Shown here: positions 51,175 to 60,800 of the stretch, one piece after another
Layout of the letters: each line of letters starts with the position of its first letter
Position numbering within the stretch: position 1 is the stretch's first letter
Assembly: GCF_026988655.1 (NCBI RefSeq)
Contig: NZ_JALSKT010000065.1
Span: forward strand, 1-61,324
Reading direction: 5' to 3'
Length of the DNA: 61,324 nt
Origin: Sulfurimonas sp.
GTDB lineage: Bacteria > Campylobacterota > Campylobacteria > Campylobacterales > Sulfurimonadaceae
Program-made: the position numbers and the translations under genes
Notes under the pieces: model-generated
The model's database searches: none
The model's input: only the letters and a program-made list of their open reading frames with translations
Told to the model about the DNA's origin: nothing

Positions 51175-53312
51175 TAACAGAAAAAAAAGTTTGTCCAATT
51201 ACAGAAAATCATATCAAAGTTGCTTTAGTGGGGCAACCCAATGTTGGAAAAAGTATGCTGATAAATTCAGTTTCAAATGCACACTTGCATGTTGGAAATT
51301 TTTCTGGTGTTACGGTTGATAAAACAGAAGTTTTGTTTGACTATAAAGATTACCATTTTACGGTTGTCGATTTACCTGGAACGTATGCTTTTACTGAGTA
51401 TACTATAGAAGAGAGGGTAACACATAACTATCTTTGTGCTGAAGATTATGACATTATTATTAATGTCGTAGACTCTACAAACTTAGAGAAAAATCTGCAA
51501 CTGACAGCTGAACTTTTAACAATGAGTAAAAAAATTGTTATTGCTTTAAATATGAGTGATGAAGCACAAAAAGAGGGAATAGAACTAGATGCAGAGTATA
51601 TTTCTGAGCTTTTAAATGTTCCTTGTGTGAAAGTTTCTGCAGCTGAAAAAACGGGAATAGAAGAGTTGATAGATACTGTACTTGAAGTATACGAAAGACC
51701 TAAAAGAGATCCTAAACTTGTTTTTAGTGAAGCGGTTGAGGAAGAGATAACAAATATTGTTTCTTATCTTGAAAAACACAAATATAAAGCAGTTAATAGT
51801 TATAGAAACATAGCGATTAATCTACTCAAAGAAAATAAAAAAACATATGCAAAACTCCATGATGATCCAATATGGATAGAGTTACAGCCAATTTTAATAG
51901 AAGCCTCCAAACATATTGAAATTCATCATGATACGGATGATATCAAAGAAGCATTTGCAGAAGAGTATGCTTCTTTTAATAGAGGTATAGTAACAGAAGT
52001 TGTGAAGAAAAAAACAGAGCTAAAAGAGATTAAAACGATGACTGAAAAGATAGATAATATCTTAATTCATCCCATTTTTGGTATTCCTATTTTCTTGTTT
52101 TTAATGTGGGGATTATTTCAGCTTACTTTTGTTCTTGGTGCCGTTCCTATGGACTGGATCGATGCATTTTTTGGATGGATGGGTGATGCTGTTGGTGCCA
52201 CTATAACTAATGATGAAGTCCGTTCCTTAGTTGTAGATGGACTTATCTCTGGGGTTGGTGCTGTTATCCTTTTTGTTCCAAATATCATTATCCTTTTTAT
52301 AGGGATTGCACTTTTAGAGAGTACTGGTTATATGTCACGAGTTGCTTTTTTACTTGATGGATTTTTTCATAAATTTGGCTTGCATGGACAGAGCTTTATC
52401 CCCCTTGTAACTGGTTTTGGATGTTCTATTCCTGCGTATATGAGTGCGAGAATATTAAAAAATGACAGAGATAGACTTTTAACTCTCTTTATTATCAGTT
52501 TTATGTCTTGTGGGGCAAGACTTCCAGTCTATGTTTTGTTTGCAGGCGCATTTTTTAGTGAGTCAATCGCTGGAAATGTACTTTTTATTATCTATATCTC
52601 AGGCGCAGTTTTGGGACTAATTGCAGCAAAAATTTTGAAGATGACTGCGTTTAAAGGGGCGGATGAACCTTTTGTTATGGAGATGCCGAAGTATCGTCTT
52701 CCTTCTGTGAAGCTTGTATGGCATACGGTACTTTCTAAAACATTAATGTATTTGAAAAAAGCGGGTACATTTATCGCTGGAGCAACGATTCTTATCTGGT
52801 TTTTAAGTAATTATCCTCACAACGTAGAGCTTGAAAAAGAGTATGCACAAAAGATAGAAAAAGCACAAACAGATAAGGAAAAAATTGTTTTACAAAATAA
52901 ACTTGCAGGGATGAATCTTGAAGATAGTTACTTAGGGAGAATTGGACAATTTTCAGAACCTGTATTTGAGCCGCTTGGGCTTGATTGGAAAATGGCAGTG
53001 GCACTTGAAGCAGGTATTGCAGCTAAAGAGGTCATAGTTTCTACTTTAGGTGTACTCTATTCACTAGGGGAAAGTGTAGATGAATCAAATACTTCACTCA
53101 GAGATGCCATAAGTAAAAATATCTCTTTTGCTTCAGCAGTTGCATTTATTATTATCATTATTGTCTATTTACCTTGTTTTGCTGCCTCTATAGTTTTTAC
53201 ACGTGAAGCAGGAGGAATAAAATATTTCTTTTATCTTTTAGCTTTTACATCACTAGCTGCATATGGTTTGGCATTTTTGGGCTATCATCTTGCATTAGCC
53301 TTTAGTTATTAA
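51171..53312 (+). CDS. feoB: Ferrous iron transporter FeoB
   Basis: A 713-residue protein with an N-terminal G domain (GQPNVGKSM at about 22-30, VDLPGTYAF, NVVDSTNLEKN) and a membrane part with the two Gate motifs, including FGCSIPAYMSAR and AGIAAKEVIVSTLG. It imports Fe2+ across the inner membrane. It is overlapped by feoA, and the two probably share the Fur-controlled promoter with the porin. Confidence 0.95.
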   Translation: MITEKKVCPITENHIKVALVGQPNVGKSMLINSVSNAHLHVGNFSGVTVDKTEVLFDYKDYHFTVVDLPGTYAFTEYTIEERVTHNYLCAEDYDIIINVVDSTNLEKNLQLTAELLTMSKKIVIALNMSDEAQKEGIELDAEYISELLNVPCVKVSAAEKTGIEELIDTVLEVYERPKRDPKLVFSEAVEEEITNIVSYLEKHKYKAVNSYRNIAINLLKENKKTYAKLHDDPIWIELQPILIEASKHIEIHHDTDDIKEAFAEEYASFNRGIVTEVVKKKTELKEIKTMTEKIDNILIHPIFGIPIFLFLMWGLFQLTFVLGAVPMDWIDAFFGWMGDAVGATITNDEVRSLVVDGLISGVGAVILFVPNIIILFIGIALLESTGYMSRVAFLLDGFFHKFGLHGQSFIPLVTGFGCSIPAYMSARILKNDRDRLLTLFIISFMSCGARLPVYVLFAGAFFSESIAGNVLFIIYISGAVLGLIAAKILKMTAFKGADEPFVMEMPKYRLPSVKLVWHTVLSKTLMYLKKAGTFIAGATILIWFLSNYPHNVELEKEYAQKIEKAQTDKEKIVLQNKLAGMNLEDSYLGRIGQFSEPVFEPLGLDWKMAVALEAGIAAKEVIVSTLGVLYSLGESVDESNTSLRDAISKNISFASAVAFIIIIIVYLPCFAASIVFTREAGGIKYFFYLLAFTSLAAYGLAFLGYHLALAFSY

Positions 53313-53334
53313 CTCATTATTAGGTTCTCTTTGT

Positions 53335-53340
53335 TAAAAT
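53335..53340 (+). promoter_or_regulatory. -10-like box (TAAAAT) before the response regulator gene
   Basis: TAAAAT ends five bases before the ATG at 53346 and no ribosome-binding site is seen. Either the gene is read from a leaderless transcript or it is translated from feoB read-through. Confidence 0.3.
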
Positions 53341-53345
53341 AAATT

Positions 53346-54008
53346 ATGCAAAAAATATTAATGATTGAAGATGACTTGGAATTAGCAGAGATACTCACTG
53401 AGTATCTCCAACAGTTTGAGTTTGAGGTTATCACAGAAGATGACCCTTTTAAAGCAGTAAGTATATTGAAATTAGAGCCATTTGATCTGGTGATTTTAGA
53501 TTTGACACTTCCGGGTATGGATGGTCTTGAGGTGTGCGAAGCCATACGTGAACGCCAGGATATTCCTATTATTATCTCAAGTGCGAGAAGTGATGTTACA
53601 GATAAGATAAAAGCCCTTGAACTTGGTGCAGATGATTATCTTCCTAAGCCTTACGATCCACGTGAACTTGAGGCACGTATTCACTCCGTTTTACGTCGTT
53701 ATGAGGCTAAAAGTGAAGAAAAAGCTGAAAATAAAAGTGATTTTAGGTGCGATAAAGAGACGATGGTTATCAGCTATAAGGGACGCAATATTGATCTTAC
53801 AAACGCAGAGTTTGGAATACTTTCTTATATGATAAGTAAACAAGGACTTGTTGTGTCACGTGAAGATTTGATACATAATGTAAATGCGATCAATGAAGAC
53901 TCTTCTAACAAAAGTATTGATGTAATGGTAGGACGTATTAGAAATAAACTTGGTGATAAGTCCCTTATTGAGTCAGTACGTGGTGTAGGATATAAACTTT
54001 TAAAATAA
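53346..54008 (+). CDS. OmpR-type response regulator
   Basis: A 220-residue regulator with a receiver domain (phospho-acceptor D52 in VILDLTLPGMDG, acidic pair EDD near the start, Lys in YLPKPYDP) and a winged-helix domain with SIDVMVGRIRNKLGD and VRGVGYKLLK. It shares one base with the downstream kinase gene. The pair resembles the ArsRS/acid-response system of Helicobacter. Confidence 0.94.
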   Translation: MQKILMIEDDLELAEILTEYLQQFEFEVITEDDPFKAVSILKLEPFDLVILDLTLPGMDGLEVCEAIRERQDIPIIISSARSDVTDKIKALELGADDYLPKPYDPRELEARIHSVLRRYEAKSEEKAENKSDFRCDKETMVISYKGRNIDLTNAEFGILSYMISKQGLVVSREDLIHNVNAINEDSSNKSIDVMVGRIRNKLGDKSLIESVRGVGYKLLK

Positions 54009-55288
54009 TGAAAAAACATGCTGTTTTAATTACAATTCTCTTTGCGCTTACGGTTTCACTTGTGAGTGTAAGTGTGATTTTTTGGGAGTTTTATAAGCTC
54101 AATAAGCAGCAGTATATTAACCATATTTTTACAAAATACTCCGTTATTACACAAATTTATAGAGAACATCAACAGCGTATGAGTTCAAAAATTATGCTGG
54201 AAGCCAATCTGGCGGTCTATAATCTTGAAGTTTTAAATAATGATGAAAACAGCTCCAAAGAAATTCTCCATTTAGGAAAAATATTAAAACGAGAAGGTTT
54301 TAAAAGTTTTAATACAGCCCTGATGATTAATAATAAAGGGATGTATACGAAAAATATTATTAGTAATCTTCGTGCAACAATGCTTGAGTATAAAGAAGGT
54401 ATTTATTTTGAGATTGAAACACCAAGTGGTAACATTCTGATTCATGATAATGAATTAAAACCCTACAGTTATCTTAGTATTTTGTATGCTTATGCAACAA
54501 CTTTTGCCATAATCTGCTTCTCCTTTATATTAGTTTTACGTAAACTTAGTCCTCTTATTCGCTTACGTAAAAAGATAGCCTTATATAGTCAAGGAAATAT
54601 GGATATATCTTTTAAAACAAACAGTGAAGATGAAATTGCTGCTGTTTCAAATGAGATGGAGAGAGCAAGACAGAGAATAAATACTGTCCTAGAGTCAAGA
54701 ACCCTCTTTTTAAGAAATCTTATGCACGAACTGAAAACTCCAATTGCTAAGGGTACTATTGCGACACAGATGCTTGATTCTCCAAAACAGTGTAAGCGAT
54801 TTAGTTCTATTTTTCATAGACTGGAATCTTTAGTGACTGAATTTGCAATGATTGAAGAGGTGACAAGTCTGGATGATAAGCGAGATTTTAGTGATTATAG
54901 ACTTGTAGATATTATTGATGGGGCTATTGATATGGCGATGGTTGAGAGAGAACAGGTGAGCGTAGAACTTAGTGGTGAGCAAAAGTTACATGTGAACTAT
55001 CGTCTTTATACAACAGCGATAAAAAATATGATAGATAACGCTATGAAGTACTCTCCAGATAAGTTTATTCGAATATTTGTCAATGATAGAGGAGAATTGT
55101 GTTTTGAGAATAAAGGTGAAAAACTTGCGCACCCCTTACATTACTACATAGAACCATTTACTAAAGACAATCCTTCTAAAAATAGTTTTGGATTAGGGCT
55201 GTATCTTGTAGACTCTATTTTAAAAGCACACGGGCAAGTCCTTGCTTATGAATATGAAGATGGAGTCAATCGCTTTATATTTGCATAA
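54008..55288 (+). CDS. ArsS-family sensor histidine kinase
   Basis: A 426-residue kinase with two membrane segments (about 8-28 and 160-180) around a periplasmic sensor, a HAMP linker, the phosphorylated His at H240 in MHELKTPIA, and an ATPase domain with [12 protein letters not shown] and [12 protein letters not shown]. The arrangement and motifs match the ArsS family of Campylobacterota. Its signal is unknown here; the Helicobacter relative responds to acid. Confidence 0.92.
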   Translation: MKKHAVLITILFALTVSLVSVSVIFWEFYKLNKQQYINHIFTKYSVITQIYREHQQRMSSKIMLEANLAVYNLEVLNNDENSSKEILHLGKILKREGFKSFNTALMINNKGMYTKNIISNLRATMLEYKEGIYFEIETPSGNILIHDNELKPYSYLSILYAYATTFAIICFSFILVLRKLSPLIRLRKKIALYSQGNMDISFKTNSEDEIAAVSNEMERARQRINTVLESRTLFLRNLMHELKTPIAKGTIATQMLDSPKQCKRFSSIFHRLESLVTEFAMIEEVTSLDDKRDFSDYRLVDIIDGAIDMAMVEREQVSVELSGEQKLHVNYRLYTTAIKNMIDNAMKYSPDKFIRIFVNDRGELCFENKGEKLAHPLHYYIEPFTKDNPSKNSFGLGLYLVDSILKAHGQVLAYEYEDGVNRFIFA

Positions 55289-55311
55289 GTTTAAGTCTGT
55301 ACACTTTTGTG

Positions 55312-56739
55312 ATGAATAAAACTCTTTATCTTTTACTGATAGCAGGATTAGCTTTTGCTTCTTTTACTATAGGCTGGATAAGCCGTACAGTTTCCATACC
55401 CGAGCCAGCACTTCCTCCTCTTACCCCCACAAAAAAGATTTCTGCATTTGAACAGATAATGAAAGAAAAGCAGTTAAAAGTGGTTTTTTTGAATGCTCCT
55501 TCTACTTATATGATAGGAGTTGATGGACCTCAAGGATTTGAGTATGACTTGTTAAAATCTTATGCAAAGTATTTAGACGTTAGGCTCAATGTTATTACAG
55601 CGCACACTGTAGCAGAAGCTTTAGAGTTGAGTAAACGCAGTGATATTCATATAACTTCAGCATCTTTGACTAAAACGCCACAAAGAGAAAAAAAATACAA
55701 TTTTGGACCATCATATTTTGAAGTGCAAGAACAAGTTATTTGTAGCAGGGACATGCTCTTATCATCTAAGTTTCCAAGAGATGTTGAAGCTTTAAGCGGG
55801 TTAAATATAGTTGTTGGAGCAGATACGAGTTATATTGAGACTCTTCACGCTTTACAAAAAGATGGATACGACATAAATGTAACAACAAGTAAAGAATATT
55901 CGACCGAAGACTTGCTAGAGCAGGTCGCAGCACATGATATTGACTGTACTGTTGCAGACTCAAACATATACTCTCTCAATCTAAGGTACATACCAGATAT
56001 AGCCATGGCGTTTTCTATTAGTAAGCGTGAACAGTTGGCATGGATACTACCAAAAAATGCCAGTAAGCTTGAGTCTGATATGTATAAATGGCTTAATGAT
56101 TACAATCAAAAAGGCTTGATGACACAACTTAAAGATCATTATTATAGTTATATACTTTTTTCTGATTATTACAATACAAGAATGTTTTATAAACGTATTA
56201 AAAGCAGGTTGCATAAATATCAAAAGTATTTTGAGCAAGCTGCACAAAAATATGAAATTCCTTGGACACTCTTAGCAGCCTTATCATACCAAGAATCACA
56301 CTGGAATCCACGAGCTAAAAGTTTTACCGGAGTACGTGGTTTAATGATGCTTACAAAAAAAACAGCAAAGATGCTTGGAGTGAAAAATCGTTTAAATCCA
56401 AAAGAGAGTATAAAAGGGGGAACAAGACATCTCAAGCAAATGCTAAAAATTGTACCCCCAGAGATTAAAGGTGAGAATAGACTTAAATTTGCTCTTGCTG
56501 CTTACAACATAGGTTTTGGTCATATTAAAGATGCACGGAAGTTAGCTAAGAAGCTGGGGTTAAATGAAAATGTATGGAGTGATTTAAAGATTGTTCTACC
56601 ATTACTTTCTCAAAAAAAGTATTATAGAAACTTAAAATATGGCTATGCAAGGGGTGCAGAGCCTGTTAAATATGTGGAGTATATTTATAACTATAAAGAT
56701 ATCTTGGAAAATAAAAGCGAAGAGTTAGTGACTCCCTAA
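55312..56739 (+). CDS. mltF: Membrane-bound lytic murein transglycosylase F (MltF)
   Basis: A 475-residue periplasmic enzyme. After a signal/anchor segment (about 5-22) comes a family 3 solute-binding-like domain (about 40-280) and a lysozyme-like SLT domain with catalytic E328 in [11 protein letters not shown], then GVRGLMMLT and [10 protein letters not shown]. It cleaves murein to 1,6-anhydro products. ATG 55312 is preferred over the GTG one codon earlier. The end overlaps rsfS on the other strand by 15 bases. Confidence 0.93.
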   Translation: MNKTLYLLLIAGLAFASFTIGWISRTVSIPEPALPPLTPTKKISAFEQIMKEKQLKVVFLNAPSTYMIGVDGPQGFEYDLLKSYAKYLDVRLNVITAHTVAEALELSKRSDIHITSASLTKTPQREKKYNFGPSYFEVQEQVICSRDMLLSSKFPRDVEALSGLNIVVGADTSYIETLHALQKDGYDINVTTSKEYSTEDLLEQVAAHDIDCTVADSNIYSLNLRYIPDIAMAFSISKREQLAWILPKNASKLESDMYKWLNDYNQKGLMTQLKDHYYSYILFSDYYNTRMFYKRIKSRLHKYQKYFEQAAQKYEIPWTLLAALSYQESHWNPRAKSFTGVRGLMMLTKKTAKMLGVKNRLNPKESIKGGTRHLKQMLKIVPPEIKGENRLKFALAAYNIGFGHIKDARKLAKKLGLNENVWSDLKIVLPLLSQKKYYRNLKYGYARGAEPVKYVEYIYNYKDILENKSEELVTP

Positions 56740-57042
56740 TTCGCTTAAAAAAGTTTCCATATCATACTTTGTTCGGTATTCAGGTGTCATAATGTGGATG
56801 AGTATATCGCCTAAATCCACTACAACCCAGTCTCCACTTTCATCTACATTATTAAAATGTTCATCAGGTTTTAACTCATTTTTTAAGTGGTCAAGTAAGG
56901 CAGTTGTATGCTTTTGCCCAAGTGAAGAAGCAATAATGGCATAATCTACGATGTAGTTTTTTCCATTTAAGTCAAAAACTTCAATAGCCTCAGCTTTATT
57001 TTTATCTAGTGTGTCCGTTATTCTTTGTATTCTGTTGTTCAT
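56725..57042 (-). CDS. rsfS: Ribosomal silencing factor RsfS
   Basis: A 105-residue RsfS/YbeB-family protein that blocks subunit joining in starvation by binding uL14. Motifs are [21 protein letters not shown] and [27 protein letters not shown] precedes its ATG. It starts inside the end of nadD (41-base overlap), in the usual nadD-rsfS order. Confidence 0.93.
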   Translation of the reverse strand: MNNRIQRITDTLDKNKAEAIEVFDLNGKNYIVDYAIIASSLGQKHTTALLDHLKNELKPDEHFNNVDESGDWVVVDLGDILIHIMTPEYRTKYDMETFLSELGSH

Positions 57043-57574
57043 TATGTTCCTTGTAATAATTTGCTATTTGAGAAGCAACTTTTTTTGGTAGTTTTGTTCT
57101 GTCAACTTTTTGTCTTAAACCTGATGAAGAGATATCTACGCAAATATTTAGCGTAAGATACTCTTTTGGCACTTTTATATCATCTCTTGTTGCAATGATA
57201 AAGGTCACTTCCTTTTGTAAGGCATCAAATCTATACCACTGATGTAGTGATGCTAGGTTGTCAGCACCTATAACAAGATAGATTTTGTCATACTCTTTTT
57301 TCAATGCGCTAACCGTATCGATAGTAGGAATTTTATCCTTTTGGTCTACTTCAAAAGAGCTTACTTCAACTTTGTCATCATCTGCAAAAATTTCTTTTAG
57401 CCATTTCAAACGCAGTGCAGCAGGTGCGACAAAATTTGTCTTAAAAGGATTTAAAAATGTTGGCATAACAATGACTTTATCAATAAAAGGCAAAGTTTTT
57501 AAAGCTTTTACAATCTCTATATGACCGCGATGAGGAGGGTCAAAAGAACCTCCATAAAGTGCTACTCTTCTCAT
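57002..57574 (-). CDS. nadD: Nicotinate-nucleotide adenylyltransferase
   Basis: A 190-residue enzyme of NAD synthesis that joins nicotinate mononucleotide and ATP. The nucleotide-binding motif GGSFDPPHRGH is at residues 9-19, and ISSSGLRQKV is the typical C-terminal motif. A minus-strand TATAAT (57584-57589) lies nine bases before the ATG, with no ribosome-binding site, so the mRNA may be almost leaderless. Divergent from gap. Confidence 0.94.
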   Translation of the reverse strand: MRRVALYGGSFDPPHRGHIEIVKALKTLPFIDKVIVMPTFLNPFKTNFVAPAALRLKWLKEIFADDDKVEVSSFEVDQKDKIPTIDTVSALKKEYDKIYLVIGADNLASLHQWYRFDALQKEVTFIIATRDDIKVPKEYLTLNICVDISSSGLRQKVDRTKLPKKVASQIANYYKEHNEQQNTKNNGHTR

Positions 57575-57583
57575 TTAATACGA

Positions 57584-57589
57584 ATTATA
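57584..57589 (-). promoter_or_regulatory. -10 box (TATAAT) for nadD-rsfS
   Basis: On the minus strand TATAAT lies nine bases before the nadD ATG, leaving a leader of perhaps two or three bases. No Shine-Dalgarno sequence is present. Confidence 0.45.
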
Positions 57590-57637
57590 ACTAATTTTGG
57601 GTAAAATAACCGAATTAAATTTTATATAGGATATATA

Positions 57638-58639
57638 ATGGCACTTAAAATAGCAATTAATGGTTTTGGTAGAATTGGTCGTTGTGTAGCTCGCATTGCT
57701 GCTCTAAGAGATGATGTTGAACTTGTTGCAATAAATGACACTGCAAGTATGGATATGATGATGTATCTCTTAAAAAATGATTCTGTACATGGAACATTTA
57801 AGAGTGAAATAGTGCAAGTTGATGAAAACAACATTGCTATTGATGGACAAAAAATCAAAGTTTTTTCGGATAGAGATCCTAAAAATCTAAAATTTGCTGA
57901 TTGTGGTGCAGATATGGTTCTTGAATGTACAGGTGTCTTTTTAACACAAGAGTCTGCTCAAGTTCATATTGATAATGGTGTAGAAAAAGTTTTATTTTCA
58001 GCTCCAGCAAAAGATAAAGCTACACCAACATTTGTAATGGGTGTAAATGAAGAAAAATATGATGGGCAAAAAATTGTATCTAATGCTTCATGTACTACAA
58101 ACTGTTTAGGTCCTGTCGCACGTGTTTTAGATGATGCATTTGGCATAGAAAAAGGTCTTATGACTACTATCCATTCATACACAAATGATCAAAATATCTT
58201 AGATGTTAAACATAATAAAGATAAACGTCGTGCTCGTGCAGGTGCTATCAACATGATCCCTACAACAACTGGAGCAGCAAAAGCAATCAGTCTTGTAATG
58301 CCTCAACTTGAAGGTAAACTTCATGGTCAGTCAGTACGTGTACCAACTCCTGATGTTTCTATGGTTGATTTAAATGTTGTTGTTTCTAAAAATACGACAA
58401 AAGAAGAAGTGACTGCGGTTTTTAATGAAGTTGCTAACAATAGACTAAAAGGCTTACTCCTTATGGATAAAGAGATGAGAGTTTCTCAAGACTTTGTAGG
58501 ATGTGAATATAGTTCAATTGTTGCTGAAGATTTAACGCAGGTTATAGGTGGTAATATGATTAAAGTTATGGCTTGGTATGACAATGAGTGGGGTTACTCT
58601 TCAAGACTTATTGATATGGCAATACACATTAGTAAATAG
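57638..58639 (+). CDS. gapA: Glyceraldehyde-3-phosphate dehydrogenase
   Basis: A 333-residue enzyme of glycolysis and gluconeogenesis. It opens with INGFGRIGR, has the catalytic C152 in NASCTTNCLGP and the AWYDNEWGYS motif near the end. It begins the gap-pgk-tpi cluster, arranged as in Campylobacter jejuni with nadD divergent beside it. No AAACGCAG motif is found in this cluster. Confidence 0.97.
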   Translation: MALKIAINGFGRIGRCVARIAALRDDVELVAINDTASMDMMMYLLKNDSVHGTFKSEIVQVDENNIAIDGQKIKVFSDRDPKNLKFADCGADMVLECTGVFLTQESAQVHIDNGVEKVLFSAPAKDKATPTFVMGVNEEKYDGQKIVSNASCTTNCLGPVARVLDDAFGIEKGLMTTIHSYTNDQNILDVKHNKDKRRARAGAINMIPTTTGAAKAISLVMPQLEGKLHGQSVRVPTPDVSMVDLNVVVSKNTTKEEVTAVFNEVANNRLKGLLLMDKEMRVSQDFVGCEYSSIVAEDLTQVIGGNMIKVMAWYDNEWGYSSRLIDMAIHISK

Positions 58640-58675
58640 TTAAGTAAACGAAAATAAAAAAGCATAAGGATATTG

Positions 58676-59887
58676 ATGGAATTATTAAGTATTAAAAAGT
58701 TAGATTTAGCGGGTCAAAAAGTTTTTATTAGATGTGATTTTAATGTACCGATGGATGAATTTGGAAATATTTCTGATGACCGTCGTATCCGCTCTGCAGT
58801 GGCGACTATTAACTATTGTTTGGATGCGGATTGTGCTGTTATATTAGCTTCACATTTAGGTCGTCCTAAAGGGGAAGTTTTACAAAAGTATTCCCTTGCT
58901 CCAGTAGCACGTCGCTTGCAACAACTTCTTAAGCGTGATGTTATACTTGCTAATGATGTAGTGGGTGAAGATGCGATGCAAAAATCTAATAATTTAGAGA
59001 AGCATCAAGTTCTTTTACTTGAAAATCTTCGTTTTGAAAAAGGTGAAACAGCAAATGATCCTGAGCTTGCAAAAAAACTTGCATCAATGGCTGATTTTTA
59101 TATAAATGATGCTTTTGGAGTAAGTCATCGAGCGCATTCTTCAGTCGAAGGTATCACACACTATTTTGACAATGAACACAAAGCAGCTGGATTTTTGCTT
59201 GAGAGAGAGATAAACTTTTTTGGTAAACTTATTAATAATCCTGTACGTCCTTTTGCTGCAATTGTTGGTGGAAGTAAAGTCTCCGGTAAACTTGAAGCTT
59301 TAGTGAACTTGCTTCCAAAAGTGGATAAAGTTTTTATTGGTGGTGGAATGGCGTTTACTTTCTTAAAACAAATGGGCTACAACATTGGAGCATCTTTGGT
59401 TGAAGATGATTTACTTGATGAAGCACAAAGTATTATGGATGAAGCAAAAAAACTGGGAGTAAAGTTTTATCTTCCTGTAGATGTAGTTGCTGCTGAAAAG
59501 TTTTCTGAAGATGCAGTAAGTAAAATCGTTACAGCGCAAGAGATCCCTGATAGTTGGATGGGACTAGACATTGGGCCAGCAACTGTTAGACTCTATCGTG
59601 AGGGCTTAAATGATGTTCAAACTGTTCTATGGAATGGACCGATGGGTGTTTATGAGATGGAAAAATTTGCACGAGGGAGTTCAAAAATAGCACACTTTGT
59701 AGCAGACAGTTATGCAACAACTGTTGTTGGTGGTGGTGATACAGCAGATTTGGTGCAAAGAATTGGTGTTGATGATGAGATGAGTTTTATCTCAACTGGT
59801 GGTGGTGCCTCTCTTGAACTTTTAGAAGGTAAAGTGCTTCCTGGTGTGAGACCTTTAATGATTGAAAAAGTAAAAGAAGAGAACTAA
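58676..59887 (+). CDS. pgk: Phosphoglycerate kinase
   Basis: A 403-residue kinase of central carbon metabolism with [42 protein letters not shown] and GGGDTADL. The frame begins at a TTG, but ATG 58676 with AAGGA upstream is the start. It follows gap by 36 bases and precedes tpiA by 2 bases. Confidence 0.97.
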   Translation: MELLSIKKLDLAGQKVFIRCDFNVPMDEFGNISDDRRIRSAVATINYCLDADCAVILASHLGRPKGEVLQKYSLAPVARRLQQLLKRDVILANDVVGEDAMQKSNNLEKHQVLLLENLRFEKGETANDPELAKKLASMADFYINDAFGVSHRAHSSVEGITHYFDNEHKAAGFLLEREINFFGKLINNPVRPFAAIVGGSKVSGKLEALVNLLPKVDKVFIGGGMAFTFLKQMGYNIGASLVEDDLLDEAQSIMDEAKKLGVKFYLPVDVVAAEKFSEDAVSKIVTAQEIPDSWMGLDIGPATVRLYREGLNDVQTVLWNGPMGVYEMEKFARGSSKIAHFVADSYATTVVGGGDTADLVQRIGVDDEMSFISTGGGASLELLEGKVLPGVRPLMIEKVKEEN

Positions 59888-59889
59888 AG

Positions 59890-60600
59890 ATGATTATTGC
59901 AGCTAATTTAAAAACTAATATGACAAGAAGCAAGACTATTATATATATAAAAGAAGTAGATAGTTTTGCACAAACAACTTCTCAGGATGTTTTCGTTTTT
60001 CCTGCAATGAGTTCACTTGATGATTTTCACACTACAAAAACTGTAGTCGGGGCACAAAATGCCTATCCGACTGTAAATGGTGCTTTCACAGGTGAAATAG
60101 GATTAGAGCATTTAGAAGAATTTAATCTCAAGACAATTTTAATAGGTCATAGTGAACGTCGTCATATTTTAGGTGAAACACAAGAGTTTATAGTAGATAA
60201 GTTTAATTTCTTTAAAGAGAAAGGATTTAAAATTATTTATTGTATTGGCGAGCCACTTGAGATAAGAGAAGCAGGCAATGAGACAATGATGCAGTATATC
60301 TCTGCACAGTATGAAGGGATAGATACAAAGTATGAAAACCTTATAATTGCTTATGAACCTGTATGGGCTATAGGTACGGGACGTATGCCTACATTAGAAG
60401 ATATTCAAAATATTCATACACAACTGAAGAAAAAATCTCCTGCTCCTTTACTTTATGGTGGAAGCGTAAAAGTCAACAATACAAAAGATATCCTAAATAT
60501 TGAAAATGTTGATGGTATTTTAGTAGGGAGTGCTGCACTCAATGCAGATGATTTTTCGACTATGATACAAATAGCACAAGAGATAGAAAATAAGAAATAA
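59890..60600 (+). CDS. tpiA: Triosephosphate isomerase
   Basis: A 236-residue isomerase, slightly shorter than the usual 250, as in other Campylobacterota. Catalytic residues are K8 in AANLKTN, His in IGHSERR and Glu in YEPVWAIGTG; the phosphate loop is LYGGSVK. In C. jejuni fabI follows; here a porin gene follows instead. Confidence 0.95.
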   Translation: MIIAANLKTNMTRSKTIIYIKEVDSFAQTTSQDVFVFPAMSSLDDFHTTKTVVGAQNAYPTVNGAFTGEIGLEHLEEFNLKTILIGHSERRHILGETQEFIVDKFNFFKEKGFKIIYCIGEPLEIREAGNETMMQYISAQYEGIDTKYENLIIAYEPVWAIGTGRMPTLEDIQNIHTQLKKKSPAPLLYGGSVKVNNTKDILNIENVDGILVGSAALNADDFSTMIQIAQEIENKK

Positions 60601-60740
60601 AACTCATTTGAGATACTATTGATTCGCTATTTGGAGTAATTAAGTGAATATTTACAATAATTATGTTAAAAAAAGTTTTATAATTTGTTTCATAATAGAA
60701 TTATAGTTGATAAATATATGAATTATTTAGATTTAAGTGA

Positions 60741-60766
60741 TTGTTAAGATTACCTTGTGTTATACT
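60741..60766 (+). promoter_or_regulatory. Probable promoter of the terminal porin gene
   Basis: TTGTTA (60741-60746) and TATACT (60761-60766) lie upstream of the porin, with AAGGAG before the ATG. The spacing of 14 bases is short; TACTAT two bases on gives 16. The rest of the 200-base gap after tpiA is very AT-rich with no clear terminator. Confidence 0.35.
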
Positions 60767-60800
60767 ATAGGCGAAATTTGAAACAAACTAAGGAGAATAT

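Larger units (their letters stand above)
1158..57415. repeat. Dispersed octamer AAACGCAG / CTGCGTTT, about 48 copies
   Basis: Counted by eye. Copies as AAACGCAG start at 4889, 6146, 8793, 13825, 15995, 19002, 21244, 22012, 24670, 24765, 24930, 31790, 34330, 34490, 35311, 39038, 39437, 41657, 44543, 47355, 50298, 53801, 55633, 57408. Copies as CTGCGTTT start at 1158, 4702, 5467, 8069, 8270, 8755, 9038, 9841, 13631, 15581, 18487, 22204, 26004, 30402, 30879, 35094, 36107, 39310, 43592, 45529, 46730, 47206, 48609, 52645. All are within genes. In the AAACGCAG orientation the preceding base is nearly always C or T and the next base nearly always T or C, giving YAAACGCAGY. Confidence 0.85.

Noticed and set aside
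1158-57415. Chi site or FtsK-orienting (KOPS) explanation for the octamer
   Set aside because: Those motifs are strongly biased to one strand along a replichore; here the two orientations are equal (24 and 24). A full-genome count is still needed.
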